64,000 nt of DNA from Ahaetulla prasina (lineage: Eukaryota > Chordata > Lepidosauria > Squamata > Colubridae), in NCBI RefSeq assembly GCF_028640845.1, contig NC_080540.1, positions 131,220,420-131,284,419 on the forward strand, in the 5' to 3' direction. The notes beneath the pieces were generated by a model. The model saw nothing but the letters and a program-made list of their open reading frames with translations, was not told the origin of the DNA and made no database searches. Below are positions 51,503 through 63,488 of the stretch, piece by piece (position 1 is the first letter of the stretch; each line of letters starts with the position of its first letter). The position numbers were made by a program, and so were the translations under genes.

Positions 51503-53974
51503 AGGGTGTTACCTGAATTCAGTCAGTATGTCAAGTAAATCATGTAAGTTTAGCGTAGGTGAATCTAGGCAATTATGGTTTATTGAATAAAACATGCTTA
51601 ACGAATCTGGTTTAAGTGTGATGTCTGAATCCAGCTATATACCTGAGTGGATAGTAAATGAAAATAAATCATAACTGATGTGTTCCGTTCATGACAAATG
51701 AAACAACAGGCATTGAAAGTCCGCAAAGCAAAGTCTATCTCTAAACATTCAGATACATTTCTGGAAATCCGCCTGATCTTTAAAAGGACATACAATTGGG
51801 CTTTTTAATTGACACCTTCAATTTGATGGGCACTGAGTGAAATTAAGGCTTTATCATTTCAGATTGGAAGTGAACATCACATAGAGAATAATCCTGAATT
51901 GGCAGAGCAGGGTTAGTTGACTTAATTTTCAATCGGTTTACATTTACTAATTTAATTATCAGCATGATTATCAACATGGATTTCTGTGATGGCTCTAAAG
52001 ACTTCCCAATCTAGCAGCACAAAGATTAAAAAGGGGGAACATTATTCAACCCAGCTTTACTCTGATTTTGTTTGTGTGAAAAATCAATTCCACTCCTACA
52101 TGCTGCTAACATAATTACAGTTCAGTTTGGAAATGGTAAGTTTGACCAACTCTAGCTTGTCTAGAATAAAAAGCATAACTGTGTGTGTCAACTTAGCTAG
52201 AATCAAATACCTTTAGGGCCAACAGACTTATTCATAGTTAAATAATTATAGTATTTAACCCTTAACAAATACTGATTAAAGTTGAATAAAGTATAATCTG
52301 TGGCTGGGTTCAGATGTCATGCTAAGCCAAATGGAATTTATTTGAAGCCAGCTGTGCATTATTTAATAAATCATAGTAAAACATATGGAGTCTTAACTAG
52401 TACTATATAGAACTGCAAAAATCTAGATTGCCACAAGATGGTAGCAGGCAGATGTAGAAAACTCTAATTCTTTCTGCCATTTAGTGGTTGCTTGTATTTT
52501 TGCAGTCCATATATGCTAGTTTATCATAATATATAAATCCACTGAAAGATATGTACTTGTCACACTATTCTGTGCTCTATGTAATGCTTCAGCAGCACAT
52601 TATGCAGAGCACAAAAAAGGGGTGGAAAAACTAGTCAAAGAAATTAATAGTATGAAATAAAGGGGGGAAATAAATAAATATTTTACATCAGTACCTTTCG
52701 ATATATCTTTCCATATCTTTTGGCTCTTGAAAATAATCTTTGTGTCTAAATGCTGCTTCACACATTGCTTTTTTTCTTTAAATTTATCTTTTTTCAGATT
52801 CTCATTATTTTCCCCATGGCACTTTCGGTCTTCCCTTTCCTGTCAATCCTTCACTCTTCATATAATTGTTGCACAGTGCCCCTCCTTCATGATCAAGCCA
52901 TCTCAAAAGTATTTATTTCACGCTGATCTCTTATTTTTGCATTTATTTTAATTTCATTCATATTCATTCAGCACACATTCATCATTTTTCTTTTGAGAAA
53001 CCCAACTCTAATTTCCAGCGTAACAAGCTGGCAGAAGAATACTTTTATATACAGCCATTTTTATTTTTATTTTTTTCAGTAACCATTCCTTTTGCAGAAT
53101 AGGAACTTCTTTCAGTATTTCCCATGTCCTAAAATTTCTCTGTCCAATTTTCTTACTTTTATTAAATATATTGCAAAGACATAAACACTTATTTACTTGC
53201 TCTAGTTTTGCTATGCCATTTATAATTAAAACTAAAGATCTGGACAGAGTCATAAGGGAGAAGGCACTTTTTTTCAAATAGTCTCTTTCCAAGTTGTTTG
53301 GGGCCTTGTGGGTTATAGCTGGCATTTTGAATGTTGGTCTGAAACAGGACAAAATTTGTTTACCTTATTACAAGGCAGTAGTAATTAATGGTAAATTAAA
53401 TGCTTTTTATCAGTAACTTTATCTCAACATTCCAAAAACTTTTCAAAGACAATTTATCCACAAACTGTGTGTTACTGCAAGCCAAGCAGTTGTAATTATG
53501 TACTAAAATGGCAATTCCTGGATCTGATTTTTCAAAGAGTGTATAATCCTACTTGACAGAGGCCAAATCCTTTTGCCTGGCCTTCCTTTTGCCTGGCCTT
53601 CCTTTTGCCTGAACAACAGCAACTGCTGCTAAAGCAGAGGCTAATTTTACTATTTCTCAAGTGGACATTCATAGAATTCTCTTGAAGATCGTATTGTTTA
53701 ACACCACAAGGTCAAGGTTTTTGGGGCAAGGCCAACACCCAGGGACACAGTGCCCTATTTTGAGCATGACCCCTCACATATAAAGAGCACACAACGAGGA
53801 CTTAAGGGAATTGAACAGTGGGGAAACGAAGGCAGATGCAGTATTTCTTTCTCTAGTACATAATCTACTGCCAGAGAATGTATCAGCAATCAATTCATAA
53901 TTTAAAAGCAGCACTGAATAAAGCTATAGGTGTCAGCTAGTCCTTCACGAAGGAATCAAAGGAGAAAAAAAAGC
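51503..53974. other. Long unassigned intergenic stretch
   Basis: No exon or confident repeat. A short hairpin lies near 52570-52616 (GTGCTCTATGTAATGC and its imperfect inverse). An antisense open frame at 53008-53352 ends MAVYKSILLPACYAGN, faintly like a LINE RT end, but is too weak to call. Confidence 0.35.
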
Positions 53975-54061
53975 CTACAGCAATGTTTCTCAATCTTAGC
54001 CATTTTAAGAGGTGTTGACTTCAACTCCCAGAATTCCCCAGCCAGTGATTCTTGGCAACTG
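53975..54061. repeat. hAT-type MITE fragment
   Basis: CAATGTTTCTCAATCTTAGCC and GACTTCAACTCCCAGAATTC (each in part) match the left arm of the 51362 family. The right arm is replaced by a mariner-like MITE. Confidence 0.5.
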
Positions 54062-54297
54062 GCGTGTATTTATAATGTTGCATTGTCCTGGGGTCATGTG
54101 ATCAATATTTGTAACTTTCCCAGCTGGCTTCTGACAAGCAAAGTCAATGGGGGAAGCCAGATTTGCTTAATGACTAAATGATTCACTTAACAACTGTGGC
54201 AATAAAGGTGATAATGGGGCAAAACTCGCTTAACTGTCTTGCTTAACAATGGTAATTTTGTGCTCAATTGCTTATGTTTTATATTGAGGACTACCTG
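54062..54297 (-). mobile_element. Mariner-like MITE fragment, antisense
   Basis: CTGACAAGCAAAGTCAATGGG, CACTTAACAACTGTGGC and a terminal TTGAGGACTACCTGCA. The other end is lost. Confidence 0.5.
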
Positions 54298-54424
54298 CAA
54301 TTAAAATTAGTGCTAACAAGGTCAGCAGTTATTTGGTGAAACCAATGTGTGCTTAGCTTGCAGGGTTGCCACAATATTGTTGCAACAAGAGTGTCAAGGT
54401 GGTTTAGGAAGCAGACTGTTTTGC

Positions 54425-54728
54425 TAGAACAGTTTTTTCCCGAAGGCCATCACTCTGCTAAACAAATAATTCCCACAACACTGTCAAACTATTTACTAAA
54501 GCTACATGATGAGCTAATCTTCTCATCGTTTCCATCACCATTCTCTTTCCACTTATGACTGTATGACTGTAACTTTTTGTTGCTATCATTAAGGGTTAAA
54601 TTGTACCCTATGACCATCATTTGTGTTGTAAATGTTGTACCTTGATGAAGATTTTTTTTCTTTTTTTTTATGTACACTGAGAGCATATGCACCAAAACAA
54701 ATTCCTTGTGTGTCCAATCACACTTGGC
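54425..54728 (+). mobile_element. CR1/L2-type LINE 3' end with long TTCTA tail
   Basis: The shared 3' UTR from AGAACAGTTTTTTCCCG to TTGGCCAATAAA, only about 300 bp, directly followed by the microsatellite at 54729. Confidence 0.85.
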
Positions 54729-54805
54729 CAATAAATTCTATTCTATTCTATTCTATTCTATTCTATTCTATTCTATTCTATTCTATTCTATTCTATTCTA
54801 TTCTA
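54729..54805 (+). repeat. (TTCTA)n microsatellite, about 15 units
   Basis: A perfect pentamer array starting within the LINE 3' end. In the other LINE copies here the same unit is repeated only two to four times. Confidence 0.95.
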
Positions 54806-56042
54806 CTTATTCATATAATAAAGCAATGACCTAACAGCCACTTTAAAATGCAAAATCTCTGCCAACTTTTTATTCCTATGAAATTTGATGGGAAATGTAA
54901 TTATAACTAGTTTCTTGACATTGGCAACTATTACACTCAGCCTGCATCTATCACATATATCAATACTGTCAATTTGGGGAGCAATGGAAACAATCACCTT
55001 AAAATGCCAGCTGAAATCCAAGTTCAATCATATAAGATATTTGTGGTTTGCAAAACAAAACGGACTGTATTTAAATAAAAGTTTTCAGTTTTCCCAGCTA
55101 CTTACGGTAATTGAACAGAAAACTGACAATGTTAGGGCACCACAAACTGTGATACATTTTTCATTATTCCTATGGAAGTTATAAATATTCATAATTCTGC
55201 AGATCAAAGACCACCAGATGAAATACGATGTGGCAACTATGTGATATATTTTAAAAAGATAACCTTGCTTTAGTTTTCCATGGATGGCTTATCTAATGGA
55301 CCTTTTAGGAAGTGGATATTTTTGGCTTCAAGGTCTTCAATAAATAGCATTTTTAAAAAGGCATAGTCTGGAAACAAGAATAGTTCTGAGACGGGTACAA
55401 TATACTCATCCTTCAATGTATGAATCTACCCCAAACTGGGGTGTCTCAGAAATCTTTAGCTACAATTCCCAGAAACATGGCTGTAAAGGAATGGTTGAAA
55501 TGGCAACCTCATAACCTCCCCAGGGCATCAAGCTTGTAAAGGTTGATAGATGATTGCCAGGGTGATTTGTTGTTGTGTTATTTTATATTTTTAATTTAAA
55601 AACAGAGATGTATTTTCAAAAAATATAATGCCTATAAAGGACAGGTCATTACTGAAGCTATACAACTAATCACTAGAACATTAGCAAAGTTTCCAGGCAG
55701 AACACATTTCTTTGTAGGTCTTTACTGTCTGCGATCAGATTTTTCTGATTTAAACATTTTATTAGATTATAGAATAAAATATAAAACACAAAAGCAAATA
55801 GTAAGACACAGTGGGGAGGAAAATGGGAAAGAAAAGTGAGGAGGGGAGGAAAAAAAGAAAAGAAAAAGCATTGACTTCCGACTCTCTGTTGCAGTAGAAT
55901 AAAGCATTAACAGTGAACCTCAACTTTTTACTTTTCCATAATAATATAAACTAGCCATTTCTATAATACAGAATACATTTTGTTTTCATAATTTGAAAAA
56001 AAAAGTACATATAAAGGTTTGACGCCAAAATGCCCAGTACAT
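54806..56042. other. Unassigned intergenic sequence
   Basis: AT-rich, with A-rich stretches near 55780-55870. No feature was recognised. Confidence 0.35.
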
Positions 56043-56130
56043 TATTACAGGAAGTCCTTGACTTACAATCATTTGTTTAGCAACCATTAAAGTTACAATA
56101 GCTTGATAAAAGTCGCATATGACTGCCGCA
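56043..56130 (-). repeat. Partial mariner-like MITE, antisense
   Basis: CAGGAAGTCCTTGACTTAC and TTTGTTTAGCAACCATTAAAG, one end of the family only. Confidence 0.5.
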
Positions 56131-56305
56131 GCATCCCCATGTTTCTTCCTGATGTGCACTGAACTGTTAGAAGAATTCCCAGAACAGAACTGGGAGGGAA
56201 ATGGGAGAAGAGCAGTAAGGAAAGAGCAGAAATCCATTTGTGTGATGACAAAATTCACAGATAGGTGAATTCTGATATAACATTAAGCCAAGACTTTAAA
56301 CTATA

Positions 56306-56671
56306 GGTAGTCCTCGACTTATGACAATTGAGCCCAACATTTCTGTTGCTAAGTGAGACATTTGTTTAGTGAGATTTGCTCCATTTTTCAACCTTCCTTG
56401 CCACAACTATTAAGTGATTAAATTATTAAATCATTGCAGTTGTTAAGTTGGTAACATGGTTAAGTGAATCTGGCTTCTCTATCGACTTTGCTTATCAGAA
56501 GATCACATGACGGCGAGACACTGCAACCATTATAAATATAAACCAGTTGTCAAGCTTGAACTCGTGGGGATGTTGCAAAGGTCAAAAGTGTGGAAAAATG
56601 GTTATAAGTCACTTTTTCAGTGCAGTTGTAACTTTGGTCACTAAATTAACTATTATATATTGAGGACTACT
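56306..56671. mobile_element. Mariner-like MITE
   Basis: GGTAGTCCTCGACTTATGAC at the left and TTGAGGACTACTT at the right form the family ends beside TA. The interior has AGTGAGACATTTGTTTAGTG and TCACATGACGGCGAG. Confidence 0.65.
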
Positions 56672-56904
56672 TATATTATGATTTGTTGAACAATCCATAG
56701 TGATCAGGTTTACAAATAAAGTTAAGCAAAAACAAATTGCATTATGATTTAGCATTCTGTATAAAGCAGAACATAGAGGCTACAATCCTAAATTAGTTAA
56801 CTTGAAAATAAAATGACAGTTCTTAAGGGAACTCCCAGGTAAATATGCATAAGATCAGAATGGACATTTCCATGAATCTAATTTATTTATTTATTTATTA
56901 TTTA

Positions 56905-57096
56905 AGGTTTTGGTTACTACCTTTAAAGCGCTCCATGGCTTAGGGCCTGGGTACTTACGGGACCGCCTGCTGTTACCTCACGCCTCCCACCGTCCCGTAC
57001 GCTCGCACAGAGAGGGACTTCTCAGGGTGCCGTCCGCCAAGCAATGTCGGCTGGCGGCCCCCAGGGGAAGATCCTTCTCTGTGGGGGCTCCTACCC
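56905..57096 (+). repeat. CR1 ORF2 C-terminal fragment
   Basis: Reads TTFKALHGLGPGYLRDRLLL and RPVRSHREGLLRVPS, then stops matching after GGGGCTCCTACC. Both the CR1 3' UTR and upstream ORF are missing. It is preceded by an (ATTT)n run. Confidence 0.75.
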
Positions 57097-57254
57097 TCAC
57101 AGAAAAGGTTGACCAGGTTCTCCACTTGATGAGCTAAGGAGAGACTGGTTAAGAAGTAAACTGCTTCTGTATTTTTCAAGTTGCCAAGGTTTAATATGGA
57201 GATTGGAGCCAAGAACCATCTCATTAAAATCATGAAGTATTCACTGAAATTGCA

Positions 57255-57332
57255 GAAATTATAGAATCATAAAGTTCAAAGAAGCCAGTTGTCTGGTCAA
57301 AGCCAACCTGCTACTAAGTGCAGGAATCCAAA
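57255..57332 (-). repeat. Old CR1 3' tail, antisense
   Basis: AGAATCATAAAGTTCAAAG and CTGCTACTAAGTGCAGGAATCC resemble the inverted amniote CR1 end. Confidence 0.5.
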
Positions 57333-57335
57333 CTG

Positions 57336-58474
57336 AAGATGGTTGGCATGTAGCAAATTTCAAAAACCGCTATAGAGATATATGCAACCAAATAAAAATT
57401 GAATGCACAAATTACCACACCAAGCAAGAAGAAGACCTTCTGCGCACAAATTCCAATCGTGCTTTTTATAATTTTGTGAATAACAAACGTAATGTCTCAA
57501 GATCCATCCCACCACTAAAAGAATCTAACGGTAAAGAAAATAATGATGAAACAGTTAAAGCAAATCTCTTTAACACATTCTTCAGCTCAGTCTTTGTCAA
57601 CAGCAATGCTCAAACCCAAAATATCCTAACCACACCAACAACGACCTAACTCATATAGATTTCACTGAAGAAAATGTTGAAAAAGCTCTTCGCAATTTAA
57701 AACCATCCCTATCTATAGGACCTGATGGACTATGTACATACTTCTTAAAAAAGCTTTCCACTTATATAGCAGAACCCCTAAGCATAATCTTTGAAAAAGC
57801 CTTCATGACTGGTTCCCTTCCCAAACTTTGGTCACTAGCCACGGTCATTCCTGTCTTCAAAAAAGGAGACCCCAGCTTAGTTGAAAATTACAGACCAATA
57901 TCTCTAAGCTGTGTTACCTGTAAAGTTATGGAATCCATCATCAACCAATACATTACCCTCCACCTAGAAACAAACAACCTACTCTCTAATAAACAATTTG
58001 GTTTCAGAAAAAAATTATCATGTAACTTACAACTTCTTCATTGCAAAAACCTATGGACTACTAATCTTGATCAAGGTAAAGCAATAGATGCAATCTACAT
58101 AGACTTCTGCAAAGCTTTTGACTCAGTGGTACACGACAAACTTCTCCTAAAACTAAAATCCTACGGCATCTCCGGACCCCTCCACAATTGGATAACAGCG
58201 TTCCTGTCAAACAGACAACAAGTGGTCAAAATAGGCAGTGTCCTATCAATGCAACTACATCGCAAAAAAGGCATTAAGAGTTGTAAACCTAATCTTACGT
58301 AACTTCTTCTCCAGAAACACCGCACAACTAACCAGAGCTTACAAAACATTTGCTAGACCAATTCTAGAATATAGCTCGCCTGTCTGGAACCCATACCACA
58401 TTTCAGACATCAATACAATTGAACGTGTCCAGAAATATTTTACAAGAAGAGTTCTCCACTCCTCTGAATACAAC
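57336..58474 (+). mobile_element. Rex1-like LINE, left part, split by CR1
   Basis: Reads WHVANFKNRYRDICNQIKIE, RAFYNFVNNKRNVSRSIPPL, SIGPDGLCTYFLKKL, VIPVFKKGDPSLVENYRPIS and IDAIYIDFCKAFDSVVHDKL. After QVVKIGSVLS it jumps to RKKGI/ALRVVNLILRNFF, so a segment including the catalytic FADD motif is deleted near 58245. It resumes at 60940. Confidence 0.82.
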
Positions 58475-60939
58475 ATTTATTTATTTATTTATTTATTTAT
58501 TTTTCAAATTTATATACCGCCCTATCTCCCTAAGGACTCAGGGCGGTTCACAGGCAGTTAAAATACATATAAATACAAATTAAAAAACAACAATTAAAAA
58601 ACTTATTCTATTGCCTAATTTAAAAACAATATAAATAATAAAAAACCCCTTAAAACCAATAACTTTAAAATCTAATCCAGTCCCGCGCAGATGAATAAGT
58701 GCGTTTTAAGCTCGCGACGAAAGGTTCGGAGGTCCGGAAGTTGACGAAGTCCTGGGGGGAGTTCGTTCCAGATGGGTGTCGCCAGACGGCACTGCCTAGC
58801 TGACGGCACCCTGAGGAGTCCCTCTCTGTGGGAGCGCACGGGTCGGTGAGAGGTATTTGGAAGCAGTAGGCGGTCCCGTAAATAGCCCGGCCCTATGCCA
58901 TGGAGCGCTTTAAAGATTGTCACCAACACCTTGAAGCGCACCGGAAGGCCACAGGTAGCCAGTGCAGTCTGCGCAGGATAGGTGTAACACGGAGCCCCGA
59001 GGCTCCTCTATCACCCGCGCAGCCGCGTTCTGGACCAACTGAAGCCTCCGGATGCCTCTCAAGGGAGCCCCATGTAGAGCATTGCAGTAATCCAGGCGAG
59101 ACGTCACGAGGGCGTGAGTGACCGTGCATAAGGCATCCCGGTCTAGAAAGGGGCGCAACTGGCGCACCAGGAGAACCTGGTGAAAAGCTCTCCTGGAGAC
59201 GGCCGTCAAATGGTCTTCAAAAGACAGCCGTTCATCCAGGAGAACGCCCAGATTGCGCACCCTCTCCATCGGGGCCAATGACTCGCCCCCAACAGTCAGC
59301 CGAGGACTCAGCTGACTGTACCGGGATGCCGGCATCCACAGCCACTCAGTCTTGGAGGGATTGAGCTTGAGCCTGTTTCTCCCCATCCAGACCCGTACGG
59401 CCTCCAAACACCGGGACAGCACTTCGATAGCTTCATTGGGGTGGCCCGGTGTGGAAAAGTACAGCTGGGTGTCATCAGCGTACAGCTGGTACCTCACACC
59501 GAAGCCACTGATGATCTCACCCAGCGGCTTCATATAGATGTTGAACAGAAGGGGCGAGAGAATCGACCCCTGCGGCACCCCACAAGTGAGGCGCCTCGGG
59601 GCCGACCTCTGCCCCCCTGTCAACACCGTCTGCGGCCGGTCGGAGAGATAGGAGGAGAACCACCGATAAACGGTGCCTCCCACTCCCAATCCCCCCAACC
59701 GGCGCAGCAAGATACCATGGTCGATGGTATCGAAAGCCGCTGAGAGGTCTAATAGGACCAGGGCAGAGGAACAACCCCTATCCCTGGCCCTCCAGAGATC
59801 ATCCACCAACGCGACCAAAGCCGTCTCCGTGCTGTAACCGGGCCGGAAACCGGACTGGAACGGGTCTAGATAGACAGTTTCATCCAGGTGCAGAGGAAAC
59901 TGATATGCCACCATACTCTCTACAACCTTCGCCGCGAAGCGAAGGTTGGAGACCGGACGATAATTACCTAAGACAGCCGGGTCCAGGGAGGGCCTCTTGA
60001 GGAGGGGCCTCACCACCGCCTCTTTCAAGGCGGCCGGAGAGACTCCCTCCAACAAGGAGGCACTCGTAATCGCCTGGAGCCAGCCTCGTGTCACCTCCTG
60101 AGTGGCCAGCACCAGCCAGGAGGGGCACGGGTCCAGTAAACACGTGGTGGCATTCAGCCTACCCAACAACCTGTCCATGTCCTCGGGAGCCACAGGGTCA
60201 AACTCATCCCAACAAATGTCACCAAGACCACCCTCAGACGCCTCATCTGAATCGCCGCAATTTTGGTCTAGACCGTCTCGGAGCTGAACGATTTTATCGT
60301 ATAGATAACCGTTAAACTCCTCAGCACGTCCCTGCAACGGGTCATCCCGCTCCCCCTGGTGAAGGAGGGCGGGTCACCCGAAAAAGGCGGCTGGGCGGTT
60401 ATCTGCCGACGCAATGAGGAGGCGTAGCAACGCCTCGCTTCCCTCAGTGCCACTAGGTAGGTCCTAGTATAGGACCTAACTAGTGTCCGATCAGCTTCTA
60501 AACGGCTAGACCTCCAGGAGCTCTCTAGGCGTCTTCTCCGGCGTTTCATCCCCCTCAGCTCCTTGGAGAACCAAGGAGCCGGTTGGGATCTGCGCCGGGT
60601 CAGAGGCCGCAGAGGCACGACACGGTCTAAAGCCCCAGCCGCAGCCCGTTGCCAGGCTGCGGCTAGTTCCTCTGCCGTGCCGTGAGCCAGACCCTCAGGA
60701 AGTGGCCCAAGCTCCGTCCGGAACCTCTCCGGGTCCATCAGGCGCCTGGGACGGAACCAACGTTGTGGTTCCGTCTCCCTGCGGTGTTGAGTGGCGGTCA
60801 GAAAGTCCAGGCGAAGGAGAGAGTGATCTGACCATGACAAAGGTTCTATGACTACATCTCTCAAATCCAGATCCTTCAACCACTGACCAGAGATAAAAAT
60901 AAGATCCAGAGTGCCACCCCCGATGTGAGTGGGGCCATC
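58475..60939 (-). mobile_element. CR1 LINE, 5'-truncated, antisense, relatively young
   Basis: Begins with (ATTT)n (inverted tail) and the CR1 3' block (TATACCGCCCTATCTCCC). It runs back through RT to the end of the endonuclease, breaking at the position equivalent to 4140 of the + strand CR1. It interrupts a Rex1-like LINE whose two halves join at CAAC. Confidence 0.92.
58910..60337 (-). pseudogene. CR1 ORF2 reverse transcriptase, 475-codon open frame
   Basis: An uninterrupted RT domain: LNATTCLLDPCPSWLVLATQ, NYRPVSNLRFAAKVVESMVA, DPFQSGFRPGYSTETALVAL, LLDLSAAFDTIDHGILLRRL, GVPQGSILSPLLFNIYMKPL, catalytic LYADDTQLYF, then RNRLKLNPSKTEWLW. It keeps the intact SAAFDTIDH motif, where the copy at 3190-6427 has LAAFDTIDH. 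The end is out of frame after LVQNAAARVIE. The upstream endonuclease part (60268-60879) is in another frame, so the element is 5'-truncated and shifted near 60340. Confidence 0.9.
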
Positions 60940-61444
60940 AACAAAATACCTTATGCCACCAGACTTGAAATCTTGGGTTTAGAAAACTTAGAACTCCAAC
61001 GCCTTCGACAGGACCTGTGTTTAATTCATAGAATCATCTATTGCAATGTCCTTCCTGTTGAAGATTACTTCAGCTTCAATCACAACAATACAAGAGCAAA
61101 AAAGATTTAAACTTAATGTTAATTGCTTCAATCTTGATTGCAGAAAATATGACTTCAGTAACAGAGTTATTAATACTTGGAACACACTACCTGACTCTGT
61201 GGTCTCTACTCAAAATCCCCAAATCTTTAACCAAAAACTGTCTACTATTGACCTCACCCCATTCCCAAGAGGTTTATAAGGGGCGTGCATAAGAGCACAA
61301 ACGTGCCTACCGTTCCTGTCCTACTGTTTCCTTTCATTATATCCAATTTATATAGTTCTTACATGCTTATACTCATATATAAGCTTATATGTTATATAGT
61401 TGCTTCATGCTTATGCTTATGCTTATGTATGCTGTTATGACAAA

Positions 61445-61445
<1 letters not shown>
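60940..61445 (+). mobile_element. Rex1-like LINE, right part and tail
   Basis: Continues NKIPYATRLEILGLENLELQ and HRIIYCNVLPVEDYFSFNHN through FSNRVINTWNTLPDSVVS. The 3' UTR follows (GGGCGTGCATAAGAGCAC, TTCCTGTCCTACTGTTTCC). The tail is (AAAT)n at 61441-61480. Confidence 0.82.
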
Positions 61446-61479
<34 letters not shown>

Positions 61480-61494
61480 AAATAGTTCCACTTG

Positions 61495-61890
61495 AACACA
61501 TCCAATGAAAGTGGGTTCACCACTTTTCTAGATAACTGGATCCACTTCTGAACAGTGTTTATTGTTAGGAATAACATTTAACATTCAATAAAATTTGCCT
61601 TTCTCTAACTTAAATCCATTATTCCACATCTGGCACTTTGAACTAGGTTATGACCTTTTTTCCATGACATCCAAGTATTTGAAGAGAGCTATCGTGTCAC
61701 CCCTCTCCAACCTTCACTTCTCAAGGCTAAAGTTGCTCAGCTCAATCTTTTTTCAGAAGCCTTTTTTTCCTAGTCCACTAGTCTTTCTCACGGCTGTTCT
61801 CTGAATTCATTTCAGTTCCTCTGAATCCTTACAGTGTAGTGCTCAGAAGTGACTACAGTAATCCAGATAGGATCTAAACAAAGCAGATTT
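61495..61890 (-). repeat. Old CR1 LINE 3' region, antisense
   Basis: TCAAGGCTAAAGTTGCTCAG, TCAGTTCCTCTGAATCCTTA and AGTGCTCAGAAGTGACTAC follow the inverted amniote CR1 3' UTR pattern. Confidence 0.5.
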
Positions 61891-63054
61891 ATGTTTTTTA
61901 TTCAGCCTCAAGGGACTTTTAAACAAAAAGCTCTTGGTACAGTTATATAAATTACAGCTATTTTTCTTTTGAATAGATTCTCGGAAACATTTTTTTTCTT
62001 TGTACATTTACATGAAATGTAGCCTAAGATAGTTTTTTTATCTCTGCATGCTTTCCGTGTTTAGTTAAAGTAGAAACAGCAAAATAATAAAGGAAAAAAA
62101 TAATGCACAAATTGTATGTAAAGTCATGATAGAGTATTATGTTGCACCGGACACAATATAACCATACTCTGGAAAATCGCATAATTTTCTAGCTCACTTT
62201 TTTCTTCTGTATTATTCCCTATTGTTGACCCATATTCCCTGGGTTCACCATAGCTCATTAGAAGTTTGGCAAAAGGACATGTCTTCTTTTTTGTCCTCAT
62301 GTTTTCAGTCTGGGAGGCATAAAATCAAATACTCTCTGGCTTTTTGAATGTCTTGGTTTTGTTTTAAATTGGGCTGTTTCATAGCAGTAGTCATTCAAAC
62401 ATTCATGTACTGAAACCTTATAAATTATCTGTTCTTTCTTTCCTTGTTCATTGACAGATCTGACAGCCTAGATTTATCTCCCCCCCCCCCCCCCGTCAAA
62501 TCTACAATCATGGTAGTCTGGAAATCATATAATTCCTCATACATTTCCATAGTAAAAATTGAAAGGTAAGAAAGAAAGCACATCCCCATTGATTCTATAT
62601 TATTGCATCTGTTATTGAGAAAAAGTGTTGGAAAATATTGCAATTGAACAACTAGACTTTCTGAGCAGTAAAAAGTAATTTCATATCCATGTAGACTTAA
62701 CTACTGTACACGTTTGGTAGCGTTTTGCTATAACTTTGGACACAGATGCCCAGAAAGTTGAACATTCAATGTGTTCTCCTCTATCCCACTTGTTCTCCTT
62801 TCCAATTATTCATGTCCACCAGATGTTCAGATATCTGGTAACCCTAGGTTAACTATCAAAGCCATAGTTTAATACTGTATATCATAACTGACCACATATA
62901 CATAGCATAAATGCTAGGCTAGTTTATAGTTCAATGCATTGTGAGAATCTAATAACCATTTTATTAAATCATTAGCCCCATTTGCAAACCCAGCTTATGA
63001 AAATCGAAATACCTAAAGTTACTAAACCTACGCTTTATACTAATTTCATTTATT
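61891..63054. other. Unassigned intergenic sequence
   Basis: A C homopolymer of about 14 lies near 62481-62495. No exon or repeat family was recognised. Confidence 0.35.
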
Positions 63055-63205
63055 TCATTTTATTTTATTTTTTATTTTGCCGAGTACATATTAAATAATA
63101 TATATAAGTATAAGCATGAATTGAATACATAAAATGAATACAATAAAAGAGAACATTAGGACAGGGACGGTAGGCACGCTGGTGCTCTTATGCCAAAGAT
63201 ACACG
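63055..63205 (-). mobile_element. Rex1-like LINE 3' end, antisense, beside the FDXR promoter
   Basis: TTTATTTTATTTTTTATTTTG, AAGTATAAGCATGAATTG and GGACAGGGACGGTAGGCACG (each in part) match the inverted 3' UTR seen at 44085-44280 and 61270-61445. It stops at GCTCTTATGCCAAAG. Confidence 0.8.
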
Positions 63206-63239
63206 ATAGACTTTAACACCACTACTAAGAACAGAGTAC

Positions 63240-63488
63240 ATCCTGCGTTTTGTTTCGTAGACGCTCGATTTCCGGATTGGCCAATAAGGTCTCACGGCAA
63301 TCGATGCGATAGGCATTTGACTTAATCGCGGGGGCGTGGCAAAAATAAGTTTTCCGGCGACGGGTGGGCGGACCTATGTTAATAATATATACTTTGCCTT
63401 CCGTGATTGGCTCCCTTGCGTTCTGATGAAAGCCGGGTAAAGTGGCGGGGTAAGCGCTGTGGTTTGACGCTGTCACGCCGCTCACACG
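63240..63488 (+). promoter_or_regulatory. FDXR: Putative FDXR promoter with CCAAT and GC-box motifs
   Basis: This is CpG-containing unique sequence just before the FDXR start. It holds an overlapping ATTGG/CCAAT pair at 63276-63285, a GGGGGCGTGG GC/KLF-type box at about 63330-63339, an AT-rich TATA-like stretch near 63379-63391, and a second ATTGG at 63406-63410. A LINE 3' end stops about 40 bp upstream of this block. Confidence 0.5.

Noticed and set aside
53008..53352. Antisense open frame ending MAVYKSILLPACYAGN, considered as a LINE RT end
   Set aside because: Only the last few residues resemble RT C-terminal motifs; no upstream catalytic motif or 3' tail was found.
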